A stretch of 64,000 nt of DNA from Variovorax sp. HW608 (GTDB lineage: Bacteria; Pseudomonadota; Gammaproteobacteria; Burkholderiales; Burkholderiaceae_C), in contig NZ_LT607803.1 of assembly GCF_900090195.1 (NCBI RefSeq), forward strand, positions 1,984,001-2,048,000. Reading direction: 5' to 3'. A model generated the notes under the pieces. That model did no database searches and was not told the origin of the DNA. It worked only from the letters and a program-made list of their open reading frames with translations. Position numbers and translations under genes: made by a program. This document shows, piece by piece, positions 34,199 to 42,764 of the stretch (position 1 is the stretch's first letter; each line of letters starts with the position of its first letter).

Positions 34199-37100
34199 TC
34201 AACGGTCCTTTCGTGCGGGCACGCTGTTCAAAGCCTCCACCAGCCGGTCCACCCGGATCGGCTTGGTGAGGTAGTCGTCCATGCCCGCGGCCATGCACAT
34301 CTCGCGGTCGCCCTGCATCGCGTTCGCGGTCATCGCGACGATGCGCGGGCGCGCGGGCGCCTCGAGCAGCGTGCAGATCTGGCGCGTGGCACCGAGCCCG
34401 TCGAGTTCCGGCATCTGTACATCCATCAGCACCACATCGTAGGCCTGCCGCTGCACCGATTCCACCGCCTCGATGCCGTTGGAGGCCAGGTCGGCCCGGT
34501 AGCCCATCTGCTGCAGAAGGCGCAGCGCGAGCTTCTGGTTCACCGCGTTGTCCTCCGCGAGCAGGATGCGCAGCGGATGCCGCGCCCCCATCGAGGGGTC
34601 GATCTGCGGCTTCGGCGCGGCGGTGGGCGCGGGCCGGGCCGAGGGCTCCTGCACCAGCAGGCCGGCGAGCGTGTCGAAGAGCTGCGACTGGTGGATCGGC
34701 TTCGAGAGATAGGCGCCGAACACCGATTCGCCATCGCCCGTCTCGCGGCGACCGACCGAACTGAAGAGGACGAGCGGCAGCGTGGCGTGCCTGGCCCGGA
34801 TGCGCTGCGCGAGTTCGACGCCGTCCATCTCCGGCATGTGCATGTCGACGATCGCGAGGTCGAAGCGCTCGCCGGCATCGAGCCATTGCAGCGCTTCGAG
34901 CGGCGTCGCGGTCGTGCGCGAGTTCATGCCCCACTTGGCGGTCTGCAGGGCCAGCACGCGGCGGTTGGTCGCGTTGTCGTCCACGATCAGCAGCCGCTTC
35001 CCGGCCATCTCGGGCTGCACGCCGATGAAGTCGCGGCGGCGGCTCGGCGGCAGGCTCGCGATCGGCGCCTCGATGGTGAAGAAGAAGGTCGATCCGGTGC
35101 CCGGCCCGCCGCTCTCGACCCACATGGTGCCGCCCATCAGCTCGGCCAGCCGCTTGCTGATCGCGAGGCCGAGCCCGGTGCCGCCGTACTTGCGCGTGGT
35201 GCTCGAATCGGCCTGCGAGAACGACTGGAACAGCCGGCTCTTGCCTTGCTCCGACAGGCCGATGCCGGTGTCGCGCACTGCGAAGGTCAGCCGCACGGCG
35301 CCGCCGGGCAGGGGGGCCGAACCGATGCTCACCACCACCTCGCCGCGCTCGGTGAACTTCACCGCATTGCTCAGCAGGTTCAGCAGCACCTGCCGCAGCC
35401 GTGCGAGATCGCCGCTCACCGCATCGGGCACATCGCCTTCGAAGACGTAGGCGGTGTCGAGGTCCTTCTCGGTGGCGCGCGCGCTCACGAGGTCGAGCGC
35501 CGATTCCACGCAGTCGCGCAGGTCGAAGGGATGCGCCTCGATGTCCATCCGGCCGGCCTCGATCTTCGAGTAGTCGAGGATGTCGTTGATGATGGTCAGG
35601 AGCGCATCGCCGGATTCGCGGATGGTGGAGACATAGTCCTGCTGCTCGGCATCGAGCCGCGTGTCGAGCAAGAGGCCGCTCATGCCGATCACCGCGTTCA
35701 TCGGCGTGCGGATCTCGTGGCTCATGGTCGCGAGGAAGGCGCTCTTGGCCTCGTTCGCGGATTCGGCGGCGGCGCGCGCTTCCTGCGCCTGCTTGAAGAG
35801 CGCGGCGTTCTGGATGGCGACCACCGCCTGGTCGGCGAAGGTCTTCAAGAGCCTGATCTCCTTGTCCGCGAACGGACCGACGGGCTGGCGCGTCACGTGG
35901 ATCGACCCGATGGCGCGGCCCTCCCACATCAGCGGCGCGATCATGATCGCGTAGCTGCCGACCTTCTGCGCGATGTCGCGCATGAACTGCGGCAGCTGCG
36001 GCGCCTCCAGCGCATCGGGGATATGCAGCACGCCGGCGTGCATGGCATCGCCGGCAGCCGTCTCGTCGAAGGGGCGCGGATAGTGCTTCGCCAGCGCCTC
36101 GCGCGCCGATCCGCGGTGCGCACCCAGGTACACCATCCCGTCCTTTCCGACCAGCGAGATGCCCATCTGCGAGCTCGAGAAGAGCCTTTGGCAGCTTTCG
36201 AGGATCTTGTCGAATACCGGCTGCGCATCGGCCATCGAGCCGCTGATGACCTCGAGCACATCGCTGGTCGCGGTCTGCTGCTCCAGCGCCTCGCGGGTCT
36301 CGTTGAACAGGCGCGTGTTCTCGATCGCGATCACGGCCTGGTCGGCGAAGGTCTGCACCAGCGAGATCTCCGCCGCCGAGAAAGGCCGCACCTGGTTGCG
36401 CAGCAGCGAGATCACGCCGATCGAGCGGCCGTCGCGCAGCATCGGCACCGCGAGCACCGTGCGGAAGCCGTTGCGCGCCTGGAGCTCGCGCACGTCCGGG
36501 TACTGCGCATCGATCAGCGGAACGACGTCCTCGACATGCACGCAGCGCTGCTCGACGAAGGCCTGCCCGGCGATGGAGGACGGTCGCAGCGGCAGCTCGA
36601 GCCCCGCGCCCTCGCCGCCGTAGGCCGGCCCGTAGCTGGTCATGGCGCGCAGGCAGTCGACCGCGGCCAGCCAGACGCGGCTGCCTTCGGCGCGGCACAG
36701 CAGCCCGGCGCGCTCTGCCACGCTGTCGAGCACCGGCTGCACGTCGGTCGGCGAGGCGCTGATGACCTTCAACACTTCGGCGGTGGCGGTCTGCCGCGCC
36801 AGGGCCTCCTGCGTCTCGTCGAACAGGCGCGCGTTCTCCAGCGCCACGCCCATGGTCGCGGCCACGGTTTCGAGGAGCTGGATCTGCTCGCGGCCGAAGG
36901 CGAACTCGCGCTCGTGGTTCTGCAGCGCGAGCGCACCGAGGACGCGGTCGCGGCTGAGGATCGGCACCGCCGCGAGCGAAAGCGCCCAGTCGGTGCCCGG
37001 GTGCGGGCCGAGTCCGAGCCGGGTCTGCTCCTCGCGCGTGTTCACGACGCCGACTTCGCGCCGCAGCAGGATGCGCTCCAGCGGCTCGCCGGGCTTCAGC

Positions 37101-37876
37101 AGCCGGGGCGGCGGCAGGGGCAGCGGCCGGTTGTGCTCGTAGCGGTAGAGCGCCTGCACGAGGTTGGTCTTGTCGTCCCACCACATGATGGTGACGTCGC
37201 CGGAGTCGAAGACCTCGCGCAGCTTGTCGCCGACCATCTGGACGATGGTGGAGAACTCCAGCCGCGCCGCGATGCCTTGCTGGATGCTGTCGATCAGGGT
37301 GAGCGCGCCGGCGTTCTGCGCCAGCTCGGCGTTGCGCTCGGCCAGCTCGTCTTCGAGGCGCGCACGGGCGCGGAGCCTGGCCAGCGCAGCGGCCGCCTGG
37401 GCCGCCAGCGCCGAGAGCAGTTCCTGCTCCTCGCGCTCGAACCGGCCCAGCGGCCCTTCAGTGTCGGCATAGAGAAAGCCGGCGAGATCACCCTGCGCCG
37501 CCAGCGGCGCCACCAGGCAGGAACGCTGGGCCGCGGGCCTCGCGCCCGCCGGGCCGTGGCGCAGACGGGCGGCCCGGCTGCTGCGCGCCTCGGCCAGCCA
37601 GGGGCCGATCGCGCGGAGCAGGTCGGCGGCCTTTTCGCCGCGCGGCAGCTTCGATCCGGCGATGCGCGGGCCGCCGCTGGACTCCAGCACCAGCAGCACA
37701 CGCTGCGCGCCGAGGAGCGCTGCCGCCTCGCCGACGACGAAGCGCTGCAGGTCGGCCGCGCTGCGCAGCTCGCCCAGGCGCAGCCCGATGTCGACCAGTC
37801 GCTTGAAGGCCGGGCGCGGCCCGGCTGCTGCGCGCCGCGCATGCTGCGTGGATGGCCGGGACCGGGACTCTGCCAT
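34199..37876 (-). CDS. multi-GAF hybrid sensor histidine kinase
   Basis: The protein has 1,225 residues from ATG 37876; the frame stays open to 38032 but that would cross the sigma-factor promoter. Four GAF domains occupy about 25-170, 190-350, 365-525 and 540-695; the last three share the ADQAVxAIxN linker, a sign of internal duplication. HisKA has His720 ([14 protein letters not shown]), the ATPase has Asn837 (NLLSNAVKF), DTGIGL and [10 protein letters not shown]. Two receivers follow, with Asp1011 ([11 protein letters not shown]) and Asp1152 ([11 protein letters not shown]). No membrane segment is seen, so it senses cytoplasmic signals. With Hpt and cyclase downstream it forms a full phosphorelay. 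Confidence 0.95.
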   Translation of the reverse strand: MAESRSRPSTQHARRAAAGPRPAFKRLVDIGLRLGELRSAADLQRFVVGEAAALLGAQRVLLVLESSGGPRIAGSKLPRGEKAADLLRAIGPWLAEARSSRAARLRHGPAGARPAAQRSCLVAPLAAQGDLAGFLYADTEGPLGRFEREEQELLSALAAQAAAALARLRARARLEDELAERNAELAQNAGALTLIDSIQQGIAARLEFSTIVQMVGDKLREVFDSGDVTIMWWDDKTNLVQALYRYEHNRPLPLPPPRLLKPGEPLERILLRREVGVVNTREEQTRLGLGPHPGTDWALSLAAVPILSRDRVLGALALQNHEREFAFGREQIQLLETVAATMGVALENARLFDETQEALARQTATAEVLKVISASPTDVQPVLDSVAERAGLLCRAEGSRVWLAAVDCLRAMTSYGPAYGGEGAGLELPLRPSSIAGQAFVEQRCVHVEDVVPLIDAQYPDVRELQARNGFRTVLAVPMLRDGRSIGVISLLRNQVRPFSAAEISLVQTFADQAVIAIENTRLFNETREALEQQTATSDVLEVISGSMADAQPVFDKILESCQRLFSSSQMGISLVGKDGMVYLGAHRGSAREALAKHYPRPFDETAAGDAMHAGVLHIPDALEAPQLPQFMRDIAQKVGSYAIMIAPLMWEGRAIGSIHVTRQPVGPFADKEIRLLKTFADQAVVAIQNAALFKQAQEARAAAESANEAKSAFLATMSHEIRTPMNAVIGMSGLLLDTRLDAEQQDYVSTIRESGDALLTIINDILDYSKIEAGRMDIEAHPFDLRDCVESALDLVSARATEKDLDTAYVFEGDVPDAVSGDLARLRQVLLNLLSNAVKFTERGEVVVSIGSAPLPGGAVRLTFAVRDTGIGLSEQGKSRLFQSFSQADSSTTRKYGGTGLGLAISKRLAELMGGTMWVESGGPGTGSTFFFTIEAPIASLPPSRRRDFIGVQPEMAGKRLLIVDDNATNRRVLALQTAKWGMNSRTTATPLEALQWLDAGERFDLAIVDMHMPEMDGVELAQRIRARHATLPLVLFSSVGRRETGDGESVFGAYLSKPIHQSQLFDTLAGLLVQEPSARPAPTAAPKPQIDPSMGARHPLRILLAEDNAVNQKLALRLLQQMGYRADLASNGIEAVESVQRQAYDVVLMDVQMPELDGLGATRQICTLLEAPARPRIVAMTANAMQGDREMCMAAGMDDYLTKPIRVDRLVEALNSVPARKDR

Positions 37877-37983
37877 GGGGCAACTGCCTCCTGCGATCGG
37901 GTGGGGGGACGCGCCCGCGGCGCCTACGGCGTCGAGTCTAGCGGCGTCCGGCGGCGGCGTGGCAAGATCGCCAGCCCGGCCGA

Positions 37984-38010
37984 TGTCACGGAACGCCGGC
38001 CTCGAACGTC
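37984..38010 (+). promoter_or_regulatory. ECF41-type promoter of the sigma-factor gene
   Basis: TGTCACG at 37984-37990 and CGTC at 38007-38010, separated by 16 bases, match the -35 TGTCACA and -10 CGTC of ECF41 promoters. The same pair and spacing precede the next gene. The sigma-gene ATG is only nine bases after CGTC, so the transcript should have almost no leader. Confidence 0.75.
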
Positions 38011-38019
38011 TACCGGGAT

Positions 38020-38898
38020 ATGGACGATTCAACCCGCACCTTCGACCAGCTCCGCCCCCGCCTCGAGAGCATCGCCTACCGCATGCTCGGCTCCATGGCC
38101 GAGGCCGAGGAGGTGGTGCAGGACGTCTGGCTGCGCTGGCACGAAACCGACCCGGCGACGCTGGACAGCGCCGAGGCCTGGCTGGTCACCATCGCCACGC
38201 GGCTTTCGATCGACCGCCTGCGCAGCGCCAAGGTGCGCCGCGAGCACTATGTCGGCATCTGGCTGCCCGAGCCGATCCTGACCGATTCGCCGCCCACGCC
38301 GGACCAGATGCTGGAGCGGGCCGACGAGGTCTCCACCGCCTTCCTGATGCTGCTGGAGCGCCTTTCGCCGGAGGCGCGCGCCGCCTTCCTGCTGCGCGAG
38401 GTGTTCGACGCCGACTACCCGCAGGTGTCCGAGATGATCGGCAAGAGCGAAGCCGCCTGCCGCCAGCTCGTGCACCGCGCGAAGGCGCAGCTGCGCGAGG
38501 AGCGCCCGCGCTTTGCGGTCTCGCCCGACACGCACCGCCGGCTGCTGGGCGACTTCGCGGCGGCGATCACCGGCGGCAACCTCGCGGCGCTCAAGTCGAT
38601 GCTCTCCGAGGGGGCCGAGCTGCTGGGCGACGGCGGCGGCAAGGTGCCGAGCTTCGGCAAGCCGCTGGTGGGCAGCCAGCGCATCGCGCAGCTCTACTTC
38701 GCGAGCACCCGCCGCCACGGCGCCGCGCAGCGCCTCGAGATCGCGAACATCAACGGGCAGTGGGGCTTGCTGCGCTTCATCGACGGCGTGCTCGAGTCGG
38801 CGCAGTCGTGCGAGACGGATGGACAGCGCATCGTGCGCATCCACGTGCAGCGCAACCCGGACAAGCTGGCGCGGCTGGCGGCGATGCTCGGGCACTGA
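38020..38898 (+). CDS. ECF41-group RNA polymerase sigma factor with SnoaL-like C-terminal domain
   Basis: The protein has 292 residues. Sigma2 is at ~8-75 ([22 protein letters not shown]), the linker has WLPEP at 81-85, and sigma4 is at ~105-165 ([19 protein letters not shown]). The C-terminal ~110 residues form a SnoaL-like domain with DGGGK and, near the end, NPDKL. WLPEP, DGGGR-like and NPDKL are the three signatures of ECF41 factors, where the C-terminal domain replaces an anti-sigma factor. ECF41 factors usually drive themselves and a neighbouring carboxymuconolactone decarboxylase, oxidoreductase or epimerase gene; that is what is seen here. The signal is unknown. Confidence 0.93.
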   Translation: MDDSTRTFDQLRPRLESIAYRMLGSMAEAEEVVQDVWLRWHETDPATLDSAEAWLVTIATRLSIDRLRSAKVRREHYVGIWLPEPILTDSPPTPDQMLERADEVSTAFLMLLERLSPEARAAFLLREVFDADYPQVSEMIGKSEAACRQLVHRAKAQLREERPRFAVSPDTHRRLLGDFAAAITGGNLAALKSMLSEGAELLGDGGGKVPSFGKPLVGSQRIAQLYFASTRRHGAAQRLEIANINGQWGLLRFIDGVLESAQSCETDGQRIVRIHVQRNPDKLARLAAMLGH

Positions 38899-38911
38899 TC
38901 GCTCTCGTGCC

Positions 38912-38938
38912 TGTCACAAGCGCGCACGGTCGAACGTC
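38912..38938 (+). promoter_or_regulatory. ECF41-type promoter of the AhpD-like gene
   Basis: TGTCACA (38912-38918), 16 bases, then CGTC (38935-38938). The last ten bases, TCGAACGTCT, are identical to those in the sigma-factor promoter. It lies in the gap before the carboxymuconolactone-decarboxylase-like gene and should be read by the adjacent ECF41 factor. Confidence 0.8.
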
Positions 38939-38948
38939 TTCCGGTTAT

Positions 38949-38967
38949 GGCGCACACGGTGTGCGCC
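38949..38967. promoter_or_regulatory. perfect 9-bp inverted repeat in the leader of the AhpD-like gene
   Basis: GGCGCACAC G GTGTGCGCC is a perfect inverted repeat with a one-base centre. It lies between the ECF41 -10 element and the ribosome-binding site (GGAGA near 38976). With a one-base centre it suits a dimeric repressor better than an RNA hairpin. No known operator was recognised. Confidence 0.5.
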
Positions 38968-38984
38968 TCAAACCCGGAGAAACC

Positions 38985-39464
38985 ATGACCCAACGCATCA
39001 ACTACATCCAGCGTTCGCCCGAGCTGTTCAAGAAGTTCGCCGAGTTCAGCAATGCGCTGAAGGAGAGCGCGATCGACCGCACCATCCACGACCTCGTCAA
39101 CATCCGGGCCTCGCAGATGAACGGCTGCGGCTTCTGCCTCGACATGCATGTCAAGGAAGCCAGGATCCACGGCGAACGCGAGCTGCGCCTTCATCATGTG
39201 GCGATCTGGCACGAGTCCCTGCTCTTCAGCGCCAGGGAACGCGCGGCGCTGGCCTGGACCGAGGCGCTCACCCACCTGCCGCCGCACGGCGTGTCCGACG
39301 AGCTCTTCGAAACTGCGCGCACGCAGTTCTCCGAGAAGGAGCTCTCGGACCTCACCTTCCTCGTGATGGCGATCAATGCCTGGAACCGTGCGAACGCCGC
39401 GTTCAAGACCCCGCCCGGCTCGGCGGACAAGGCCTTCGGGCTCGAGAAGGCGAACCTGAGCTGA
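38985..39464 (+). CDS. carboxymuconolactone decarboxylase/AhpD-family protein
   Basis: The protein has 159 residues. The catalytic motif is CGFCLDMH with Cys48, Cys51 and His55, as in AhpD-like alkyl-hydroperoxidase proteins; RTIHDLVNIRASQMN precedes it and SDLTFLVMAINAWNRANAAF closes the fold. A redox-active CxxC makes a peroxide-reducing role more likely than decarboxylation. It is the expected ECF41 target and has its own promoter of that type. Confidence 0.92.
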   Translation: MTQRINYIQRSPELFKKFAEFSNALKESAIDRTIHDLVNIRASQMNGCGFCLDMHVKEARIHGERELRLHHVAIWHESLLFSARERAALAWTEALTHLPPHGVSDELFETARTQFSEKELSDLTFLVMAINAWNRANAAFKTPPGSADKAFGLEKANLS

Positions 39465-39513
39465 AGCCGGGCGGCGCGCGGTTACAAGGCGTTGCAGGGC
39501 AATCCGTGCCGGT

Positions 39514-39527
39514 TTGATCACCGTCAC
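39514..39527. promoter_or_regulatory. FNR/Anr-like box TTGAT-N4-GTCAC
   Basis: TTGAT CACC GTCAC keeps eight of ten bases of TTGAT-N4-ATCAA. It lies about 20 bases before a perfect -35 element. The second half-site is imperfect, so this is a candidate only. Confidence 0.3.
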
Positions 39528-39537
39528 GGAAGTTTCG

Positions 39538-39566
39538 TTGACATCGGCGGCTTCACGACACACGAT
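39538..39566 (+). promoter_or_regulatory. candidate promoter of the pta-ack cluster
   Basis: TTGACA at 39538-39543 is followed after 17 bases by CACGAT at 39561-39566. The -35 element is perfect and the -10 element keeps three of six bases, as activator-dependent promoters often do. The first gene starts at 39599. Confidence 0.45.
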
Positions 39567-39598
39567 GCCCCCTTGTGCCCTGCCGAAGGAAGCTCCCG

Positions 39599-40540
39599 AT
39601 GGAGAACAAGCATGAGAAGTACCAACGCCTGATTGCTGCCTGCCGGGCGTTCGATCCTCTCCCGACCGCGGTCGCGCACCCCTGCGACGAAAGTTCGCTC
39701 AGGGGCGCGCTGGAGGCGGCGGAAGAAAAGCTCATCGCCCCGGTCCTGGTCGGGCCCGAGCAGCGCATCCGGGCCGTGGCCGCCGATTGCGACCTGGACA
39801 TTTCCGGCTTCGCGATCGTCGACACGCCGCACAGCGAAGCCTCGGCCGAGGCCGCGGTGCGGCTCGCGCGCGAAGGCAAGGTGGAGGCGCTCATGAAGGG
39901 CAGCCTGCACACCGACGAACTGATGGCCGCAGTGGTCAAGCGCGAGACCGGCCTGCGCACCGGGCGGCGCATCAGTCACTGCTTCGTCATGGACGTGCCG
40001 GCGCTGCATCAGCCGCTCATCATCAGCGACGCGGCGGTCAACATCTTTCCGACCTTGCAGGACAAGGTCCACATCATCCAGAACGCGATCGACCTCGCCC
40101 ATGCGCTCGGCAATGGTGCGCCGAAGGTCGCGATCCTCTCGGCGATGGAGACCGTGAACCCGACCGTGCCGACCACGGTCGAGGCCGGCGCGCTGTGCAA
40201 GATGGCCGATCGCGGGCAGATCACCGGCGGCATCCTCGACGGGCCGCTCGCGCTGGACAATGCGATCGACCTCACAGCGGCGAAGATCAAGAAGATCGCC
40301 TCGCCGGTGGCCGGGCAGGCGGACGTCCTCATCGTGCCCGACCTCGAGGCGGGCAACATGCTCGCGAAGAGCCTCACCTTCATGGCGGGTGCGGATGCGG
40401 CGGGCATCGTGCTGGGCGCGCGCGTGCCGATCATCCTCACGAGCCGCGCCGATTCGCTGATCGCGCGGCTCGCCTCCTGTGCGGTGGCCGGGCTGGTGGC
40501 GCGCGCACGGCGCGAACAGCCGCGGAAAGTGGTCGCATGA
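39599..40540 (+). CDS. phosphate acetyl/butyryltransferase (short Pta/Ptb type)
   Basis: The protein has 313 residues from ATG 39599; the frame is open to 39575, but GAAGGA lies well placed for 39599. It is the short Pta/Ptb enzyme, without the regulatory N-terminal half of long Pta. Typical segments are AEEKLIAPVLVGPEQRIRAVA, GKVEALMKGSLHTDELM, HCFVMDVP, SAMETVNPTVPTTVEA and DGPLALDNAIDL. It converts acyl-CoA and phosphate to acyl phosphate. Its stop overlaps the acetate-kinase start (ATGA), so both steps acyl-CoA to acyl phosphate to acid plus ATP are coupled. The acyl chain length preferred is not evident. Confidence 0.88.
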   Translation: MENKHEKYQRLIAACRAFDPLPTAVAHPCDESSLRGALEAAEEKLIAPVLVGPEQRIRAVAADCDLDISGFAIVDTPHSEASAEAAVRLAREGKVEALMKGSLHTDELMAAVVKRETGLRTGRRISHCFVMDVPALHQPLIISDAAVNIFPTLQDKVHIIQNAIDLAHALGNGAPKVAILSAMETVNPTVPTTVEAGALCKMADRGQITGGILDGPLALDNAIDLTAAKIKKIASPVAGQADVLIVPDLEAGNMLAKSLTFMAGADAAGIVLGARVPIILTSRADSLIARLASCAVAGLVARARREQPRKVVA

Positions 40541-41727
40541 AGCAGCGCGGCATCCTGGTTCTCAACGCCGGTTCTTCCAGCATCAAGTTCCTCTTCTTCG
40601 TGGAGCAGCCGGGCGGCCTGGCACCGGTGCTGCGCGGCCAGGTCGAAGGGCTGCACACCGCGCCGCATTTCATCGCGCGCGACGGCGAGGGTCGCGTGGT
40701 CGGCGAGAAGCGCTGGGGCGAAGGCGTCGCATTGGGGCATCAGGGCGCGGTTGCACACCTGGCAGCGTTCCTGCGGGAAGAGGGATCGAACTACGAACTG
40801 CATGCTGTCGGGCATCGCGTGGTGCACGGCGGCATGGATCACGTCCAGCCGGAGCGGGTCACGCCCGAATTGCTGGTGTCGCTCGAAAAGCTGGTGCCGC
40901 TGGCGCCGCTGCACCAGCCGCACAACCTCGCGCCGATCCGGCTGCTGCTGGAACACCAGCCGGAGCTGCCGCAGGTCGCCTGCTTCGACACCGCCTTCCA
41001 TGCCACCAACCGGGACGTGGTGCGCCGCTTCGCGATCCCGTCCGAACTGCACGATGCGGGGGTGCGCCGCTACGGCTTTCACGGGCTGTCCTACGAGTAC
41101 GTGAGCGCGGCGCTGCCCGCGCACGATCCGGCCGCGGCGGCGGGCAAGGTGGTCGTCTGCCACCTCGGCAACGGCGCGAGCATGTGCGCGATCGAGGCCG
41201 GCCGCAGCGTCGCGAACACCATGGGCTTCACCGCGGTCGAGGGCCTGGCGATGGGCACGCGCTCCGGTTCGCTGGACCCGGGCGTGCTGCTCTACCTGAT
41301 GGACGAGCGCAAGATGGATGCGCGTGCGATCGAGAAGCTGCTCTACAGCCAGTCGGGTCTGCTCGGCATGTCGGGCATCTCCAGCGACATGCGCAAGCTG
41401 CTCGAATCGGACGACCCGCGCGCGAAGACGGCCGTGGACGTGTTCATCTACCGCATCCGCCGCGAGCTCGGATCGCTCGCCGCGGCGCTCGGCGGGCTGG
41501 ATGCGCTGGTGTTCACCGCCGGCATCGGCGAGAACAGCGCCGCGATCCGCGAGCGCGTGTGCCGCGACGCCGCCTGGCTCGGCATCGAACTCGATGCCGC
41601 AGCCAACGCAGCGGGCGGCCCGCGCATCAGCAGCGCCGGCAGCCGGACCGCGGCATGGGTCATCCCGACGAACGAGGAACTCATGATCGCGCGTCACACC
41701 CGCGGCGTGGTCGAAGGCAGGGACTGA
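40537..41727 (+). CDS. ackA: acetate (or short-chain acyl) kinase
   Basis: The protein has 396 residues from ATG 40537. The ASKHA motifs are complete: LVLNAGSSSIKF at the N-terminus, GHRVVHGG, FDTAFHATN, RYGFHGLSYEYV, VCHLGNGASMCAIE, GTRSGSLDPG and VFTAGIGENSAAIR. The enzyme makes ATP from acyl phosphate or runs in reverse. It is coupled to the upstream phosphotransacylase. In a respiratory bacterium this pair is usually used for overflow or low-oxygen energy saving, or to make acetyl phosphate as a protein acetyl donor. Confidence 0.93.
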   Translation: MKQRGILVLNAGSSSIKFLFFVEQPGGLAPVLRGQVEGLHTAPHFIARDGEGRVVGEKRWGEGVALGHQGAVAHLAAFLREEGSNYELHAVGHRVVHGGMDHVQPERVTPELLVSLEKLVPLAPLHQPHNLAPIRLLLEHQPELPQVACFDTAFHATNRDVVRRFAIPSELHDAGVRRYGFHGLSYEYVSAALPAHDPAAAAGKVVVCHLGNGASMCAIEAGRSVANTMGFTAVEGLAMGTRSGSLDPGVLLYLMDERKMDARAIEKLLYSQSGLLGMSGISSDMRKLLESDDPRAKTAVDVFIYRIRRELGSLAAALGGLDALVFTAGIGENSAAIRERVCRDAAWLGIELDAAANAAGGPRISSAGSRTAAWVIPTNEELMIARHTRGVVEGRD

Positions 41728-41815
41728 CAGGACCCGGGATTCATGCGCTTTTCTGGCAAGGCACGAATCTCGCGACTAGACTCAACGACCATCACTTTCA
41801 CCAATGGGGGCTCTC

Positions 41816-42121
41816 ATGACGGATACACCCAGAGAAAGCGTCTGGACTCACCAGATCGACGACGTCCTGTCGCAGATCGTGCGCGAAGCAGCGATCTGCC
41901 AGGTGAAGCTGACGGACCCGGGCGTCATCGAGGCCGTGCTGCAGAACAACGACTCGGTCTGTGGCCACCAGAACCCGCTTGCCTTCAAGAAGCTGCGCGA
42001 AGCGCTGATGCTGGGCTTCATGGTGCGCGAGAAGGCCTACGACCGGCTCGGGCCGGTCGAGGCGCAGGCGCTGATCGACACCATCCGCGAGCGGCTGCGC
42101 AAGCGGATGGAACACCACTGA
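41816..42121 (+). CDS. small unknown protein of the Ack/PhaC-like cluster
   Basis: The protein has 101 residues from ATG 41816, preceded by GGGGGC; an ATG four codons earlier (41804) has no such site. It is helical and soluble: WTHQIDDVLSQIVREAAICQVKL, then VLQNNDSVCGHQNPLAFKKLREALMLGFMVREKAYDRLG (given in two parts), ending in basic RLRKRMEHH. I do not recognise a family. Its place between the kinase and the acetyltransferase suggests a regulatory or structural role in the cluster. Confidence 0.65.
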   Translation: MTDTPRESVWTHQIDDVLSQIVREAAICQVKLTDPGVIEAVLQNNDSVCGHQNPLAFKKLREALMLGFMVREKAYDRLGPVEAQALIDTIRERLRKRMEHH

Positions 42122-42186
42122 ATCCGCACCCGCGCGTCGCCCACCGTCAAAGCGGCCATCGTTCACACGAGTAGGAGAAAAGCGCC

Positions 42187-42753
42187 ATGGGCGACAGCAG
42201 CGACGACATGCAGTTCCGCCGCCAGATCGCGCTGCGCGACGGCACGCCCGCGCTCATCCGCCCGATGCGCCCCGACGACCGCGGCCGCATCGTCGCGGCG
42301 TTCGCGCAACTGGAGCCGAGCTCCATCTACACGCGCTACTTCACGCACGTGAAAGCGCTGCCCGAGAAGACCCTCGATCGCCTGAAGGACATCGACTTCG
42401 AGCACCTCGCGGGCCTCGCAGTGACCCTCGGCTCCGGCGACGACGAGATCGTCATCGGCAGCAGCACCTACGTGGCGTTCGACGCGCCCGACGGCGCGCG
42501 GGCCGCCGAGGTGGCCTTCACGATCGAAGAGGACTACCAGGGCAACGGCCTCGCGACGCGCTTGCTCGAAACCATGATCGAGATCGCCCGCAGGCACCGC
42601 ATCGTGCGCTTCGAAGCCGATGTGCTCGCGGACAACGCCCCCATGCTGGCGGTGTTCAATCGCTGCGGGCTTCCGATACGCAAGCGCCGCGATGGCGGCG
42701 TGACCCACATCGAGATGGATCTCGCGGCGAAGGCCGCACCCGATTGCCAATGA
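42187..42753 (+). CDS. GNAT-family N-acetyltransferase
   Basis: The protein has 188 residues with GTAGGAG upstream. The acetyl-CoA pyrophosphate loop reads EEDYQGNGLATRLLETM, matching Q/RxxGxG/A, and VLADNAPMLAVFNRCGL is the conserved later helix. ALIRPMRPDDR..IYTRYFTHVKALP resembles the GNAT half of bacterial protein-lysine acetyltransferases. Next to genes that make acetyl-CoA and acetyl phosphate, a regulatory protein acetylation role is plausible but not shown. Confidence 0.82.
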   Translation: MGDSSDDMQFRRQIALRDGTPALIRPMRPDDRGRIVAAFAQLEPSSIYTRYFTHVKALPEKTLDRLKDIDFEHLAGLAVTLGSGDDEIVIGSSTYVAFDAPDGARAAEVAFTIEEDYQGNGLATRLLETMIEIARRHRIVRFEADVLADNAPMLAVFNRCGLPIRKRRDGGVTHIEMDLAAKAAPDCQ

Positions 42754-42764
42754 AAGGAACCGAC

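Noticed and set aside
34052..38281. Open frame of about 1,400 codons opposite the hybrid kinase
   Set aside because: Only the minus strand gives recognisable GAF, HisKA, ATPase and receiver domains. The plus frame is a composition artefact.
41728..41815. Sigma54 promoter (TGGCA word at about 41755)
   Set aside because: The GG and GC elements are not separated by ten bases.
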